A DNA stretch of 36,096 bases. It comes from Microcaldota archaeon (lineage in GTDB: Archaea; Micrarchaeota; Micrarchaeia; Anstonellales; Anstonellaceae). The notes beneath the pieces are model-generated. The model was not told where the DNA came from. It searched no databases and saw only the letters and a list, made by a program, of their open reading frames with translations. A program made the translations under genes and the position numbers. The stretch spans positions 76,273-112,368 of the forward strand of contig JAOAJY010000002.1 in assembly GCA_026413965.1 (NCBI GenBank), read 5' to 3'. Position 1 is the stretch's first letter; every line of letters begins with the position of its first letter. Of this stretch, positions 1-8,527 are shown piece after piece.

Positions 1-686
1 CCGCAAACCAGCGCATAATTTCCATAGAGGACACGCGCGAGCTTACCCTGCCACACTTCCTGCAGTGGATTCCCATGGTCACCAGGGAGCCCAATGCCGA
101 GGGCAAAGGCGAAGTCACCATGCTGGATTTGCTTGTCAATTCATTGCGCCAAAGGCCTGACAGGATAATAATGGGAGAGGTGCGCAAGCAGAGGGAGGCT
201 GAGATACTCTTTGAAGCCATGCACACCGGGCATTCAGTTTATGCCACGCTGCATGCGGACAACGCAGCAGAGACAATAACCCGGCTCACCACTCCCCCAA
301 TTTCCATGCCAAAGGAGACTCTCTCCTCTCTTGCAGGCATCGTGGTGCAGTTCAGGCACAGGAGGCTTAACATAAGAAGGACTTTGGAGTTCGCAGAGGT
401 GCAGAAAGGCGGGGAGATAAACACTCTTTACAGGTGGGATTTGAAGTCCGACAAGATAATTGAGGTCGGGAAAATGGTCTCGCTCTCCTCCACCCTCTCG
501 CTTTACGCAGGCCTCACCCAAAAGGAGATTGAGCAGGATGTTGCAGACAAGGCGAAAATACTTTCTTGGATGGTCAAGAAAGGCTACAAAGGCGTCAATA
601 CCGTCGGCACCATTGTTTCGCATTACTATATGAACCCGGAGGAAATCTACTCGCTTGCCTCAAAGAACGCGGAATGGCGCGAATGA
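1..686 (+). CDS. Type II/IV secretion system ATPase (TadA/FlaI/VirB11 family), C-terminal part
   Basis: This gene enters from the left edge; the reading frame is open from base 3, so the N-terminus and Walker A are outside the window. The visible part has a Walker B region (RIIMGEVR), an IEDTREL segment upstream of it (Asp box region) and the family His box (TGHSVYATLHAD). These belong to the hexameric ATPases that drive assembly of type IV pili, archaella and Tad pili at the cytoplasmic face of the membrane. The next gene starts directly after its stop, and two TadC-like membrane proteins and a pilin follow, so it is the motor of this locus. Which subfamily (archaellum, Tad, or a general archaeal pilus) cannot be decided from this fragment. 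Confidence 0.93.
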   Translation, partial: ANQRIISIEDTRELTLPHFLQWIPMVTREPNAEGKGEVTMLDLLVNSLRQRPDRIIMGEVRKQREAEILFEAMHTGHSVYATLHADNAAETITRLTTPPISMPKETLSSLAGIVVQFRHRRLNIRRTLEFAEVQKGGEINTLYRWDLKSDKIIEVGKMVSLSSTLSLYAGLTQKEIEQDVADKAKILSWMVKKGYKGVNTVGTIVSHYYMNPEEIYSLASKNAEWRE

Positions 687-707
687 ATGCTTTGGTTTGG
701 TGTTTTG

Positions 708-3242
708 ATGGAAAGCTCCAAAGATGGCGCTTTTCCGGATTTTGCGCAGCTTTGCCAAGAAGCCCGCAAAGTGGAGAAGAACCTCCTTCAAATCTCTCAA
801 GAGAAAATATCCGGCTCGCTTTACCAGGATTCATTCTCAATTTACCCAAAGGAGATGCAGGAATACACCTACGCATACCTTCTTTCAGAGGCAAACAAGA
901 TTGAGCGCAAGGTTTTTGCCCAAAGGTACAGCATGCAGCTTCCTCCATTATCCAAAGAAGCCCAAAAGCAGGAGGCTCCGCAGCCATACCCAAAGCAAAG
1001 CGAGCCTGCCCCTCCGCTTTCAGCCGCCAAATCCAAGCCAGAGCTTCCGCTTGCTGGCATCATCCCAAACGTCCTTCCGAAAATGCCTTTGATGAAAAAA
1101 GAGGGCATAAAGCAAAAAGAGGCAAAGGCTGATTCCTCTCCAATGCCTCCTTTGCCGCCTGCCAATTTGAAAGGGGAGCGGCAAGAGGAGGAAAATGAGC
1201 TTCAGCCCCCTAGCCCTCCTGTTCAGGCGCCAAAACCGCCCATTCAGCCAGCCAAAGAAGAGGCAGAAAAGATTCAGCCTGCTTCTCCAAAGATTAAAGA
1301 GGCAGAAAGCAGGCACTCTTCCCTTCAATCCATTCCTGAGGAAGAGGAGGCTTTGCCCTCGCTTGAAGAAGTCCCGCTACCAAGCCTTGAGGCAAAGGAG
1401 CAGGAGGATGGAGAAGAGAAATCCGGCAAAGCAGCCGCGCCAGTTGCGGCAGAAAAGCAAGCTCCTCCCCAGCCTCCCAAATTGCCCTCTCGGCTTCGCG
1501 CGATAATAGAAGAGAAGCTGCGGAAAGAGGAGGAGCAGAAAAAGGAGGAAAAGATAGAGATAGAAATCCCCCAGCCGCCGCAAGAGCCAAAAGAGGAAAA
1601 GGAAGAGGCTCCTGCTGTTGCGCTTAGCGCAAAAGAGCGCCTGCTTGAGAAGCTCAAAAAAGCCCAGGCATCCCAGCCGCCAGTGCCGCCGCAAGAGCCA
1701 AAAGAGGAATTCCAGCCTGAGCCAAGGCAAGCCCTGCCAAAAGCAGGCAGAAAAGAGAAAGCCAAAGAGGCAGAGCCGCAAGCTGCCCTGCCTGAAGCTG
1801 AAGGAGTTGGCGGAGGCATTCTGATAAAGCCGATATTCTCAGAAGAAAGCATTGCCCAGAAAGATGAGGATCAAGAAAGCGAGAGGCTAAAAAGAATCCA
1901 GCGCATAATTGAGGAGCTCTCTTCAGACAAGCGCAAGGCAAAAGCCCAAGCCATCCAGCCTGAAAGCAAGCCGCTGGATTTTGGCAATAAAGCCGGCAAA
2001 AAGCAGCCTCCGCAAGAGCAGGAAATAAAGCCTGATGAGGAGAAAGCCAAAGAGGAGCCCAAGGCTGCAAAGCAGCAGAAAAAGGAAAAAAGCCAAAGAA
2101 AATCGCCCCCTGCTGCTCAGGCTGAGGCAGAAAGGAAGGAAAAAAGCCAAAAAGGAGGAAGAAAAGCCAGCCAGCAAAAGCCCAAGCCAGAAGAGGAAAA
2201 GCCGCCCTCCAAAGCGCAATCTTTCAAGCAAGCTCCTGCCTCCAGCCCAGAGGATGAGGGCAAACAGGCGCCATTTGAGCCGCCATTGGCAAAGCCTGCG
2301 CAGGCCCCATATGCCCAAAAAAGCGCGCCCCAGCCTTATTCAAGCTCAAGCGAGCCTAAGGCGCAAGGACCCTTCAGGATACTCCCAGGCGGCATAATAC
2401 TTCCATCCTCCCAATTCGCGAAAACCTATGTTTCTCCTGCTCGCAGGATTTCCGCAGGACAAGAGGCTGAAGTCCAGAAGGAAGAGCCAAAGCCTGCCTC
2501 TTCTATTCAGCCCCTGCAAAAAGCTCAAGAAGGCCCGCAAAGCGAAAGCAAATCCAGCCAGCAGGCAGCCAGCATTGCCCCGCAGCCAAGCCCCTCCTCA
2601 AAAGAAAGCTCTCCTTCAGCCTCTTCCCCGTCCAATAAAAAAAAGAAGCTTGAGAAAGCCGTCCCAAAAAAAGAGGTCTTGGATGAAGCGGTGGAAAGGA
2701 AAAAATCGCCTGAGGAAATCAAAGAGGAAATAAGAAGAAAAAAGAATGCCGAAAAGCTGGCTTCCCTTGCCAACAAAGCAAAGGAGGCCCAGCAACCCTC
2801 AAGCCAGCCTCCAAAGCCTCTGCCAAAGACAAGGGAGATTGCAGGGCAAGCTGAGCTTCCCAAAGAGGATGAAAGCGAAATCTCAGTCCCCCTTCCACCA
2901 AAGGAAGAGGAGCTTGAGGATGTGCCCATCCCTCCTCCTGAGCTGTATGAGGCGGCAAAGGAGGAATTCAAGGCAAAAGCGGCACTTGAGGAGAAAAAGG
3001 AGCAGATAAGCCAGTACGCCAAGGTTGAGACAGAGGAGATGCTTGAGTCTTACGCGAAAGAGAATTTCATATGGCTTTATGAGATATACAAGATGGGCGG
3101 CATGACTAGGGAGGACTTCCTGCAAAAAGTCCGCGAAAAGATAGCTGAGGAGAAAGGCGAAAGCCAGGCAAGGCCCAGCCTGCCAGAAGCCTCCAACCCT
3201 GCGTTCCAAAAGCTGAACCGGGAAATTGAGAAGGAAAAATAG
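708..3242 (+). CDS. Very long Pro/Glu/Lys/Gln-rich disordered protein of the secretion/pilus locus
   Basis: I do not recognise this protein. The frame is open from an ATG at 687 that directly follows the ATPase stop, but the ATG at 708 (MESSKDGAF) is preceded by GGTG, the usual ribosome-binding core here, so I prefer 708 (844 residues). About 80 N-terminal residues look helical and ordered (from FAQLCQEARKVEKN to KIERKVFAQRY). Nearly 700 residues of low complexity follow, dominated by Pro, Glu, Lys, Gln, Ala and Ser, with short charged helices such as RAIIEEKLRKEEEQKKEE. The last 90 residues again look folded (VETEEMLESYAKENFIWLYE). There is no signal peptide or membrane segment. Its position between the ATPase and the TadC-like proteins suggests a cytoplasmic linker or scaffold of that machine, which is inference. 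Confidence 0.85.
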   Translation: MESSKDGAFPDFAQLCQEARKVEKNLLQISQEKISGSLYQDSFSIYPKEMQEYTYAYLLSEANKIERKVFAQRYSMQLPPLSKEAQKQEAPQPYPKQSEPAPPLSAAKSKPELPLAGIIPNVLPKMPLMKKEGIKQKEAKADSSPMPPLPPANLKGERQEEENELQPPSPPVQAPKPPIQPAKEEAEKIQPASPKIKEAESRHSSLQSIPEEEEALPSLEEVPLPSLEAKEQEDGEEKSGKAAAPVAAEKQAPPQPPKLPSRLRAIIEEKLRKEEEQKKEEKIEIEIPQPPQEPKEEKEEAPAVALSAKERLLEKLKKAQASQPPVPPQEPKEEFQPEPRQALPKAGRKEKAKEAEPQAALPEAEGVGGGILIKPIFSEESIAQKDEDQESERLKRIQRIIEELSSDKRKAKAQAIQPESKPLDFGNKAGKKQPPQEQEIKPDEEKAKEEPKAAKQQKKEKSQRKSPPAAQAEAERKEKSQKGGRKASQQKPKPEEEKPPSKAQSFKQAPASSPEDEGKQAPFEPPLAKPAQAPYAQKSAPQPYSSSSEPKAQGPFRILPGGIILPSSQFAKTYVSPARRISAGQEAEVQKEEPKPASSIQPLQKAQEGPQSESKSSQQAASIAPQPSPSSKESSPSASSPSNKKKKLEKAVPKKEVLDEAVERKKSPEEIKEEIRRKKNAEKLASLANKAKEAQQPSSQPPKPLPKTREIAGQAELPKEDESEISVPLPPKEEELEDVPIPPPELYEAAKEEFKAKAALEEKKEQISQYAKVETEEMLESYAKENFIWLYEIYKMGGMTREDFLQKVREKIAEEKGESQARPSLPEASNPAFQKLNREIEKEK

Positions 3243-3245
3243 CCA

Positions 3246-3262
3246 GATATAAAAAATATATA
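3246..3262 (+). promoter_or_regulatory. Likely archaeal promoter (TATA element) for the TadC-like/pilin genes
   Basis: An A/T-only stretch (GATATAAAAAATATATA) lies in the 54-base gap after the disordered protein. Transcription would start near 3275-3285, giving a short leader that carries a GGTTGTGGTT ribosome-binding region before the ATG at 3297. The membrane proteins and pilin could therefore be transcribed separately from the ATPase. Pattern-based only. Confidence 0.5.
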
Positions 3263-3296
3263 GTGCTATAGTGTATTGCCTAAAGGTTGTGGTTGA

Positions 3297-4229
3297 ATGG
3301 CGCACCCGTTGCAGAAGCCAGAAAGCAAGCCCAAAGCCAAAGCGCCGCAACCTTTCATATCCGCTCCAAACCGCGAGCCAGAAGCCCCAAAAGACCCAGT
3401 GTTCCTCAGGAATTTCTTCATCCAAGTGGCATCGCGCTTTCCAGAGCTAAAAAGTCAGCTTGTCCAGGCTGACATGTTCTTCACGCCTGCCGGATATGTC
3501 AAAACAGCAATGGTCTCGGCAATATACATAACCGCAGCGGTGCTGGTCGGCTTTGCCATGCTTTTGCAAAAAAGCGAAATGCTCTTGCCTGCGCTTGTTT
3601 TCCTTTTGCCGATAGTCTATGTCCTCTCATTTTTTTATGCAATGTCCTACCCGCAGGTCAAGGCTAGGATAAGGGCGAAGAAAATGGAGCAGGAATTGGT
3701 CTTCGCAGGAAGGCATATGCTGATTGAGCTCAAAAGCGGGGTGCCTCTTTTTGACGCCATGCTTGGCATAAGCCGGGATTATGGGGAGGTGTCCTCAGAA
3801 TTCAACAAGATTGTGGAGAAGGTGACCTTGGGGGTTCCGCTTGGAGCGGCTTTGCACGAGGTGGCTGAGAACAACCCATCCCCTTATTTCAAGCGCATGG
3901 TTCTGCAGATGGCAAATTCGCTTGCCTCAGGCTCAGATGTGGCCTATGCTTTGGAGTCCTCGCTTGACCAAATCTCCAAAGAGCAGATAATAGAGCTGAA
4001 GGCGTATGGGCAGAAGCTGAACCCGATTGTGATGTTTTTCATGATATTCGGGATAATCATGCCTTCGCTTGGCGTGGCTTTTGTGATAATCTTGGCTTCA
4101 TTTTTGGGAAGCTCCGCATTCCAGTTCAGCTCCTCTGCCCTTTTCGGCATCCTTTTGGTCGTCGGGCTGGTCCAATTCCTGTTCCTTTCAATGGTTGAGA
4201 ATTCCAGGCCAAAATTCGACATTGTTTAG
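3297..4229 (+). CDS. TadC/FlaJ-like type II secretion F-domain membrane protein (first copy)
   Basis: A 310-residue polytopic protein of the T2SF (GspF/TadC/FlaJ) family, the inner-membrane platform that couples the secretion ATPase to pilus assembly. After a Pro/Lys-rich N-terminal 35 residues there are membrane segments at about 68-90, 95-116, 242-270 and 279-300. Between the second and third is the cytoplasmic helical F domain (EQELVFAGRHMLIELKSGVP, then GVPLGAALHEVA), which matches the family layout. The start is an ATG preceded by GGTTGTGGTTG. It is followed after 9 bases by a second, different T2SF protein, so the platform is probably a heteromer, as TadB/TadC are in bacteria. Confidence 0.9.
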   Translation: MAHPLQKPESKPKAKAPQPFISAPNREPEAPKDPVFLRNFFIQVASRFPELKSQLVQADMFFTPAGYVKTAMVSAIYITAAVLVGFAMLLQKSEMLLPALVFLLPIVYVLSFFYAMSYPQVKARIRAKKMEQELVFAGRHMLIELKSGVPLFDAMLGISRDYGEVSSEFNKIVEKVTLGVPLGAALHEVAENNPSPYFKRMVLQMANSLASGSDVAYALESSLDQISKEQIIELKAYGQKLNPIVMFFMIFGIIMPSLGVAFVIILASFLGSSAFQFSSSALFGILLVVGLVQFLFLSMVENSRPKFDIV

Positions 4230-4238
4230 GGGTTTGCT

Positions 4239-5303
4239 ATGATAGGCGCTTACGAAATCATTGGGCGGCTTTTTTCAAGGCAGCAGATGCGCCGGCTGGG
4301 CTCTTTTTTGGAGTCAAGCGGGCTTAGCATCATTCCAGAGGCTTTCGCAGGCTTCATCGTGATAATATGCCTGCTTTCCTCCGCGCTGCTTTACCTTTTG
4401 CTAATCTCAATAGGCGAGCTGAGGAACTTCCTTTTCAGGCTTGTGTCTTTTGTCTCTTTTGACTTGGTTCTCTACAGCCCATGGTTCTTCCAAGCCTTTG
4501 TGGCGGCTTTCTCCCTTGCGGCAGCAACAGCAGGCATCTGCCTGGTCTCCTATGTGGCGCTTCTTCTCATGGCAGAATCGCGCAGGAGGAAAGTGGAGGA
4601 AGTCCTTCCGGATTTCCTTTCGCTTTCGGCCTCAAATGTAAGGGCAGGAATGACGATAGACCAAGCGATGTGGTATGCCGCAAAGCCGGAATTCGGCATC
4701 CTCTCTTATGAGGTTTCCATAGTCTCAAAGAAGACCTTCGGCGGCGTGCCTTTCAACACCGCGATAGACTACCTTGCAGAGCGGTTCAACTCCAAGCCTG
4801 TCAAAAGGGCAGTTGCTCTCATAAAGCAAGGCATGGCTTCAGGCGGGCAGCTTGCCGACATACTGGAGAGGACGGCAGAGGATTCAAGGCACATGCAGAT
4901 GCTTCGCAAAGAAATCTCAGCATCTCTTCTGATGTATGTCATCTTCATAATATTTGCAGGCGCGATAGGCACTCCATTCCTTTTCGCAATCTCAGGCAAG
5001 CTGGTGCAGATGCTGGAAGGGGTATTTTCCTCCCTCCCGGCGCAGCAGCCTGCCAGCAGCAGCATCGCCTCGCCTTACATCATGCCTTCAAAGCCTCCTG
5101 TCTCCTCAGAAGATTTCTTCATCTTCACCATGCTGAGCTCCATAATGACTGCTGTCTTCTCAGCCATGATAATAGGCGTGATATCCAAAGGCGGAAAGAA
5201 GGACGGCGTGCCTTATGTCCCGGCCCTAATCATATTTTCTCTGGCTGTGTTCTTTTTGGTCAGCTGGGCTCTTGACAGCATGCTTTCAAATATGTTTGTG
5301 TGA
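4239..5303 (+). CDS. TadC/FlaJ-like type II secretion F-domain membrane protein (second copy)
   Basis: A 354-residue partner of the preceding T2SF protein. It has hydrophobic segments near 37-60 and 75-110, a cytoplasmic F domain (VEEVLPDFLSLSASNVRAGM, then GGVPFNTAIDYLAERF, then ASGGQLADILERTAEDSR), and C-terminal membrane segments around 228-250, 290-312 and 325-350. The VLPDFLSL..N.RAGM signature is typical of TadB/TadC and archaeal equivalents. The ATG is 9 bases after the upstream stop with AGGGGTTT before it. An additional loop rich in Ser/Pro (PAQQPASSSIASPYIMPSKP) lies between the first and second C-terminal membrane segments. Confidence 0.9.
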   Translation: MIGAYEIIGRLFSRQQMRRLGSFLESSGLSIIPEAFAGFIVIICLLSSALLYLLLISIGELRNFLFRLVSFVSFDLVLYSPWFFQAFVAAFSLAAATAGICLVSYVALLLMAESRRRKVEEVLPDFLSLSASNVRAGMTIDQAMWYAAKPEFGILSYEVSIVSKKTFGGVPFNTAIDYLAERFNSKPVKRAVALIKQGMASGGQLADILERTAEDSRHMQMLRKEISASLLMYVIFIIFAGAIGTPFLFAISGKLVQMLEGVFSSLPAQQPASSSIASPYIMPSKPPVSSEDFFIFTMLSSIMTAVFSAMIIGVISKGGKKDGVPYVPALIIFSLAVFFLVSWALDSMLSNMFV

Positions 5304-5338
5304 TAATCAACTGCAAATGCTCAAAAGAGGTGGTTGTT

Positions 5339-5929
5339 GTGTTGGATTTGGGGAACATGCGCGGGCAGGCAGCAATGGAGTACCTTATGACATATGGCTG
5401 GGCTTTGCTTGTGATTGTGATAGTCATAGCGATACTTCTGATAATAAATCCGTTCTCTGCGCCTCAAGGCTGCAGATTTGACCAATTGGGCTTCACATGC
5501 TCCAACCCTCTGATTGACACCAATGGAAAGCTGTTTTTGAAGATAACAAACGGGAACAACAACGCAGTCAACATATACAAGATAATATGCACGCAAGACA
5601 AATCGGCTGTGCCGCAAATAGGGACTCCTTGGGCATCTCCTGTGTTTCTGGCAAGGAATGCGGAGATGGACACAGGCTCCCTGAGCGCATCCAATGCCAT
5701 AATTTGCCAGAAGGCATCTGGCGGGGCATTCACTTCAGAAGCAGGGCTGGAGTTCATAGGGAAAGTCTGGGTGTTTTACAAAAATGAGGAGGATGGAGCC
5801 AACTATCCATACAGGACCGCAAGCGCAAACGTTGTCACCAAGACCGTGAAAGCCACAGCCACTGGCGGCTCTGGAGGAGGAACAGGGGGAGGAACAGGAA
5901 CCGGCTCTGGCTCACGCTCTGAGTCGTAA
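5339..5929 (+). CDS. Archaeal pilin-like protein with class III signal peptide
   Basis: The N-terminus carries a charged stretch and then GQAAMEYLMTYGWALLVIVI followed by more hydrophobic residues, the pattern of archaeal type IV pilin class III signals, in which prepilin peptidase cuts just before the hydrophobic helix. The body has three widely spaced Cys residues and looks beta-rich. The last 30 residues are Gly/Thr/Ser repeats (GGSGGGTGGGTGTGSG). A TTG-type frame begins at 5300, but the GTG at 5339 (or TTG at 5342, or ATG at 5357) is preceded by GAGGTGGTTG and gives a sensible short leader peptide, so I place the start there. Following the ATPase and two platform proteins, it is the likely major or minor pilus subunit. 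Confidence 0.85.
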   Translation: MLDLGNMRGQAAMEYLMTYGWALLVIVIVIAILLIINPFSAPQGCRFDQLGFTCSNPLIDTNGKLFLKITNGNNNAVNIYKIICTQDKSAVPQIGTPWASPVFLARNAEMDTGSLSASNAIICQKASGGAFTSEAGLEFIGKVWVFYKNEEDGANYPYRTASANVVTKTVKATATGGSGGGTGGGTGTGSGSRSES

Positions 5930-5934
5930 CTCCC

Positions 5935-5956
5935 TTTTCTTTTTTCTATTTTTTTT
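5935..5956 (+). terminator. Oligo-T archaeal terminator after the pilin gene
   Basis: Immediately after the pilin stop there are runs of T broken only by C or A (TTTTCTTTTTTCTATTTTTTTT). Archaeal RNA polymerase terminates at such T tracts without needing a hairpin. It separates the pilus locus from the ABC transporter genes. Confidence 0.6.
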
Positions 5957-5966
5957 CGGTGGGATT

Positions 5967-7715
5967 TTGAAATGGGCTAAGACCAGTCTTGCAATAATAT
6001 TCCTTATTCTTTTCATTCCTATCCTGGCTTTCACCTATCTTGATTTGTGGGGAGAGGCGCTTTCAAATCCAGACACTCCCAATCTGCCTTACATGGCGTT
6101 CCGCTCCCTCCTGCGCATGCTGGCCGCTTATTTTCTTGTGGTCGTGTTCGGCTTGACATACGGAATAATAGCCGGGCTTTACAGAAGCGCAAGGATGCTC
6201 ATGCTCCCTCTTCTTGACATAATGCAATCCATCCCTGTGCTTGGCTATCTTCCGCCAGCCATACTTCTTTTCTCCAACTCCCTTCCAGGCGAGCTTGGGT
6301 ATGAGATAGCCTCAATCTTCTTGATATTCTCGGGCATGGCGTGGGCAGTCACCTTTTCGGTCCTTGGCGCAGTGCGAAGCATCCCAAACGACATCCGGGA
6401 GGCTTCAAATGCTTTCGGGCTGCATGGGTGGAAATACGTTCGGCATGTGGTCTTCCCAGCCATTTTCCCTGCCTTCATGACAGGCTCCATTCTTGCCTGG
6501 GGAGGCGGCTGGTATTTCCTGGTGGCTGCTGAAATGCTCTCATACGGAGGCTCCACTTATGCTCTTCCAGGCATAGGCTCCTTTCTTGGCTCAGCAGTCT
6601 TCACCCAAGGCAACATGCCCTCTGCGATATTGGGGCTGGCTGTTTTTGTGGCAATCGTGTTCGCAATAAACGCATTTGTCTGGAAGCCGCTTTCAGAGTA
6701 CTCAAAGTACTTCAACCTGCAGACCATGCTTTCCGAGGGAACCCAGCCTCCAGTGCATTCCGAATTCGGGCCAGTGAGGCATTTGATTTATTTTTTCGAG
6801 AGCCTCAACAAAAGATACGGAGACGCCCTGGACTCTTTGGCTGAAAAAGCCTCGCGGACTTATGGCAGGGTTTTCAGGTTCCTTGAGCATGTCCCGAAAA
6901 AAAGGCGCAGGACTTCCCACAGCATCCTGACTTTTCTCATCTATGTTTTCCTCTTCGCTTCAGTCATGTCGGTGTTCGCTTTTTTTGTGGCATATGCCCT
7001 TTCTGTCCTGCCTTTGGAGGATTTGTCGCGCGTTTTGGCGACCAGGCAGGAGATAATGCAGCTGCCCATTTTGGGCATCTATTCCATGGCGCGCATATTG
7101 GCTGCTTACTTGATTGCGCTTTCTTGGACTCTTGTGGCAGGAATCCTGGTGGCTCGCTCGGAGCGGCTATACAGCATCTTCATGCCCATATTTGACATAG
7201 GCCAATCCACTCCTGCTTTGGCCCTATTCCCATTCATTGTCGCCCTTGTGATTGCCTCGCTTGGAGGAAGCGAGCTTTCAGTGAATATTGCGGCGATACT
7301 TCTTCTTCTGACAGGCTCGCAGTGGTATCTGCTTTTCAATATAGTGGGCGCAGTGCGAAGCATTCCAGGAAACATATTGGAGGCAAGCAGAGCGTTTGAC
7401 CTGAAAGGATGGAATTTCTACTCTTCAATAGTTCTTCCTGCCATAATACCTGGCATTCTGCTTGGCAGCATCCAGGCTTGGGGAGGAGCTTGGAACGCGC
7501 TTATAGTGAGCGAATATATAAATTACGCTGGGCAGACATATTCCGTTCCGGGTCTGGGTTCTTTTCTCACCAAAGCCACAACAGACCCCAATCCCGAGCC
7601 CTGGCTAATAACCCTCACGGTCGCAACCATGAGCGCATTGGTTTTGCTTATGAATTATCTTGTCTGGAGGCCCCTGTTCAATTATGCGGAGAGGTTCAGG
7701 TTTGAGAATGTCTAA
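5967..7715 (+). CDS. ABC anion transporter, duplicated (fused) permease subunit, TauC/SsuC/NrtB type
   Basis: A 582-residue permease made of two homologous halves, each a BPD_transp_1 domain. Each half has its own EAA loop that docks on the ATPase: IREASNAFGLHGWKYVRHVV near residues 140-160 and ILEASRAFDLKGWNFYSSIV in the second half. Both halves also share a GAVRSIP motif before the loop and a WGG(G/A)W motif after it. This is the architecture known as the duplicated permease of ABC-type anion transport systems (nitrate/sulfonate/taurine superfamily). The start is a TTG at 5967 with GGTGGGATTT before it; the ATG at 5972 is out of frame. The ATPase gene follows 9 bases later. The substrate cannot be inferred, and no binding protein gene is present nearby. 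Confidence 0.92.
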   Translation: MKWAKTSLAIIFLILFIPILAFTYLDLWGEALSNPDTPNLPYMAFRSLLRMLAAYFLVVVFGLTYGIIAGLYRSARMLMLPLLDIMQSIPVLGYLPPAILLFSNSLPGELGYEIASIFLIFSGMAWAVTFSVLGAVRSIPNDIREASNAFGLHGWKYVRHVVFPAIFPAFMTGSILAWGGGWYFLVAAEMLSYGGSTYALPGIGSFLGSAVFTQGNMPSAILGLAVFVAIVFAINAFVWKPLSEYSKYFNLQTMLSEGTQPPVHSEFGPVRHLIYFFESLNKRYGDALDSLAEKASRTYGRVFRFLEHVPKKRRRTSHSILTFLIYVFLFASVMSVFAFFVAYALSVLPLEDLSRVLATRQEIMQLPILGIYSMARILAAYLIALSWTLVAGILVARSERLYSIFMPIFDIGQSTPALALFPFIVALVIASLGGSELSVNIAAILLLLTGSQWYLLFNIVGAVRSIPGNILEASRAFDLKGWNFYSSIVLPAIIPGILLGSIQAWGGAWNALIVSEYINYAGQTYSVPGLGSFLTKATTDPNPEPWLITLTVATMSALVLLMNYLVWRPLFNYAERFRFENV

Positions 7716-7724
7716 GGTGCGGCT

Positions 7725-8522
7725 ATGTTTGTCCCTGAGATAGAAGTGCGGCATGTGTGCAAGGAGTTTTCAGAAGGGAGGACCAAAGTGAAGATACTCG
7801 ATGACATCTCATTCTCAATATCAGAGCACGAGTTTGTCTGCGTCCTTGGCCCGTCAGGATGCGGCAAATCCACCCTGCTTCGCATCATTGCTGGGCTGGA
7901 GAAGGCAAGCAGCGGCTCGGTGCTTTTCCGAGGAAAGGAAATAAGCGGCCCCAATCCGCGCATCTCCGCCATGATTTTCCAGACATTCGCTCTTTTGCCT
8001 TGGAGGACAGTTTATGAGAACATAGAGCTTGGGCTGCAGTCAATTGGGGTTCCAGCCGAAAAAAGAAAGCCGATTGTCTCCAAATACATCAAGCTGATGG
8101 AATTGGACGAGTTTTCCGATTCCTTCCCATTTGAGCTTTCAGGCGGCATGAAGCAGAGGGTGGGCATTGCGAGGGCGCTTGCGGTGGAGCCACGCATACT
8201 CCTGATGGACGAGCCTTTCTCCTCGCTGGATGCCATGACTGCGGACCAGCTTAGGCGGGATGTGCTTGAGATTTGGAGCGACTCCAAGATGGCGACCAAC
8301 ACATTTCTTATGATAACGCACTTGATTGACGAGGCGGTATTGATGGCAGACAGGGTGATTGTCCTTTCAAAAAGGCCAGCCAAGGTCATAGGGGACATTC
8401 CGATTGACATTCCGCGCCCCCGCCACGATTATGTTCGGAGCAGCGAGTTTTACGAGATGTGCGACATGATAAGGAGGATGATTTCCTACAGCACAGGAGG
8501 AAAAGAGGCGGAAAAGAGGTAA
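7725..8522 (+). CDS. ABC transporter ATPase, TauB/SsuB/NrtD family
   Basis: A 265-residue ABC ATPase that pairs with the upstream fused permease. Visible motifs: Walker A GPSGCGKST (residues 42-50), Q-loop Gln86, signature LSGGMKQR (138-145), Walker B ILLMDEP (158-164) and H-loop His199 in MITHLIDEA. The LLPWRTVYENIELGL segment after the Q-loop and the tail with SKRPAKVIGDIPIDIPRPR are characteristic of the nitrate/sulfonate/taurine branch. AGGTGCGG precedes the ATG. Because the permease is already a pseudo-dimer, a homodimer of this protein on one permease chain is the expected stoichiometry. Confidence 0.94.
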   Translation: MFVPEIEVRHVCKEFSEGRTKVKILDDISFSISEHEFVCVLGPSGCGKSTLLRIIAGLEKASSGSVLFRGKEISGPNPRISAMIFQTFALLPWRTVYENIELGLQSIGVPAEKRKPIVSKYIKLMELDEFSDSFPFELSGGMKQRVGIARALAVEPRILLMDEPFSSLDAMTADQLRRDVLEIWSDSKMATNTFLMITHLIDEAVLMADRVIVLSKRPAKVIGDIPIDIPRPRHDYVRSSEFYEMCDMIRRMISYSTGGKEAEKR

Positions 8523-8527
8523 TCGGC

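Noticed and set aside
1325-1852. Long Ser/Gly/Phe-rich minus-strand frame opposite the disordered protein
   Set aside because: The reverse complement of Glu/Lys/Pro codons yields Ser/Phe/Leu/Gly automatically; no start signals.
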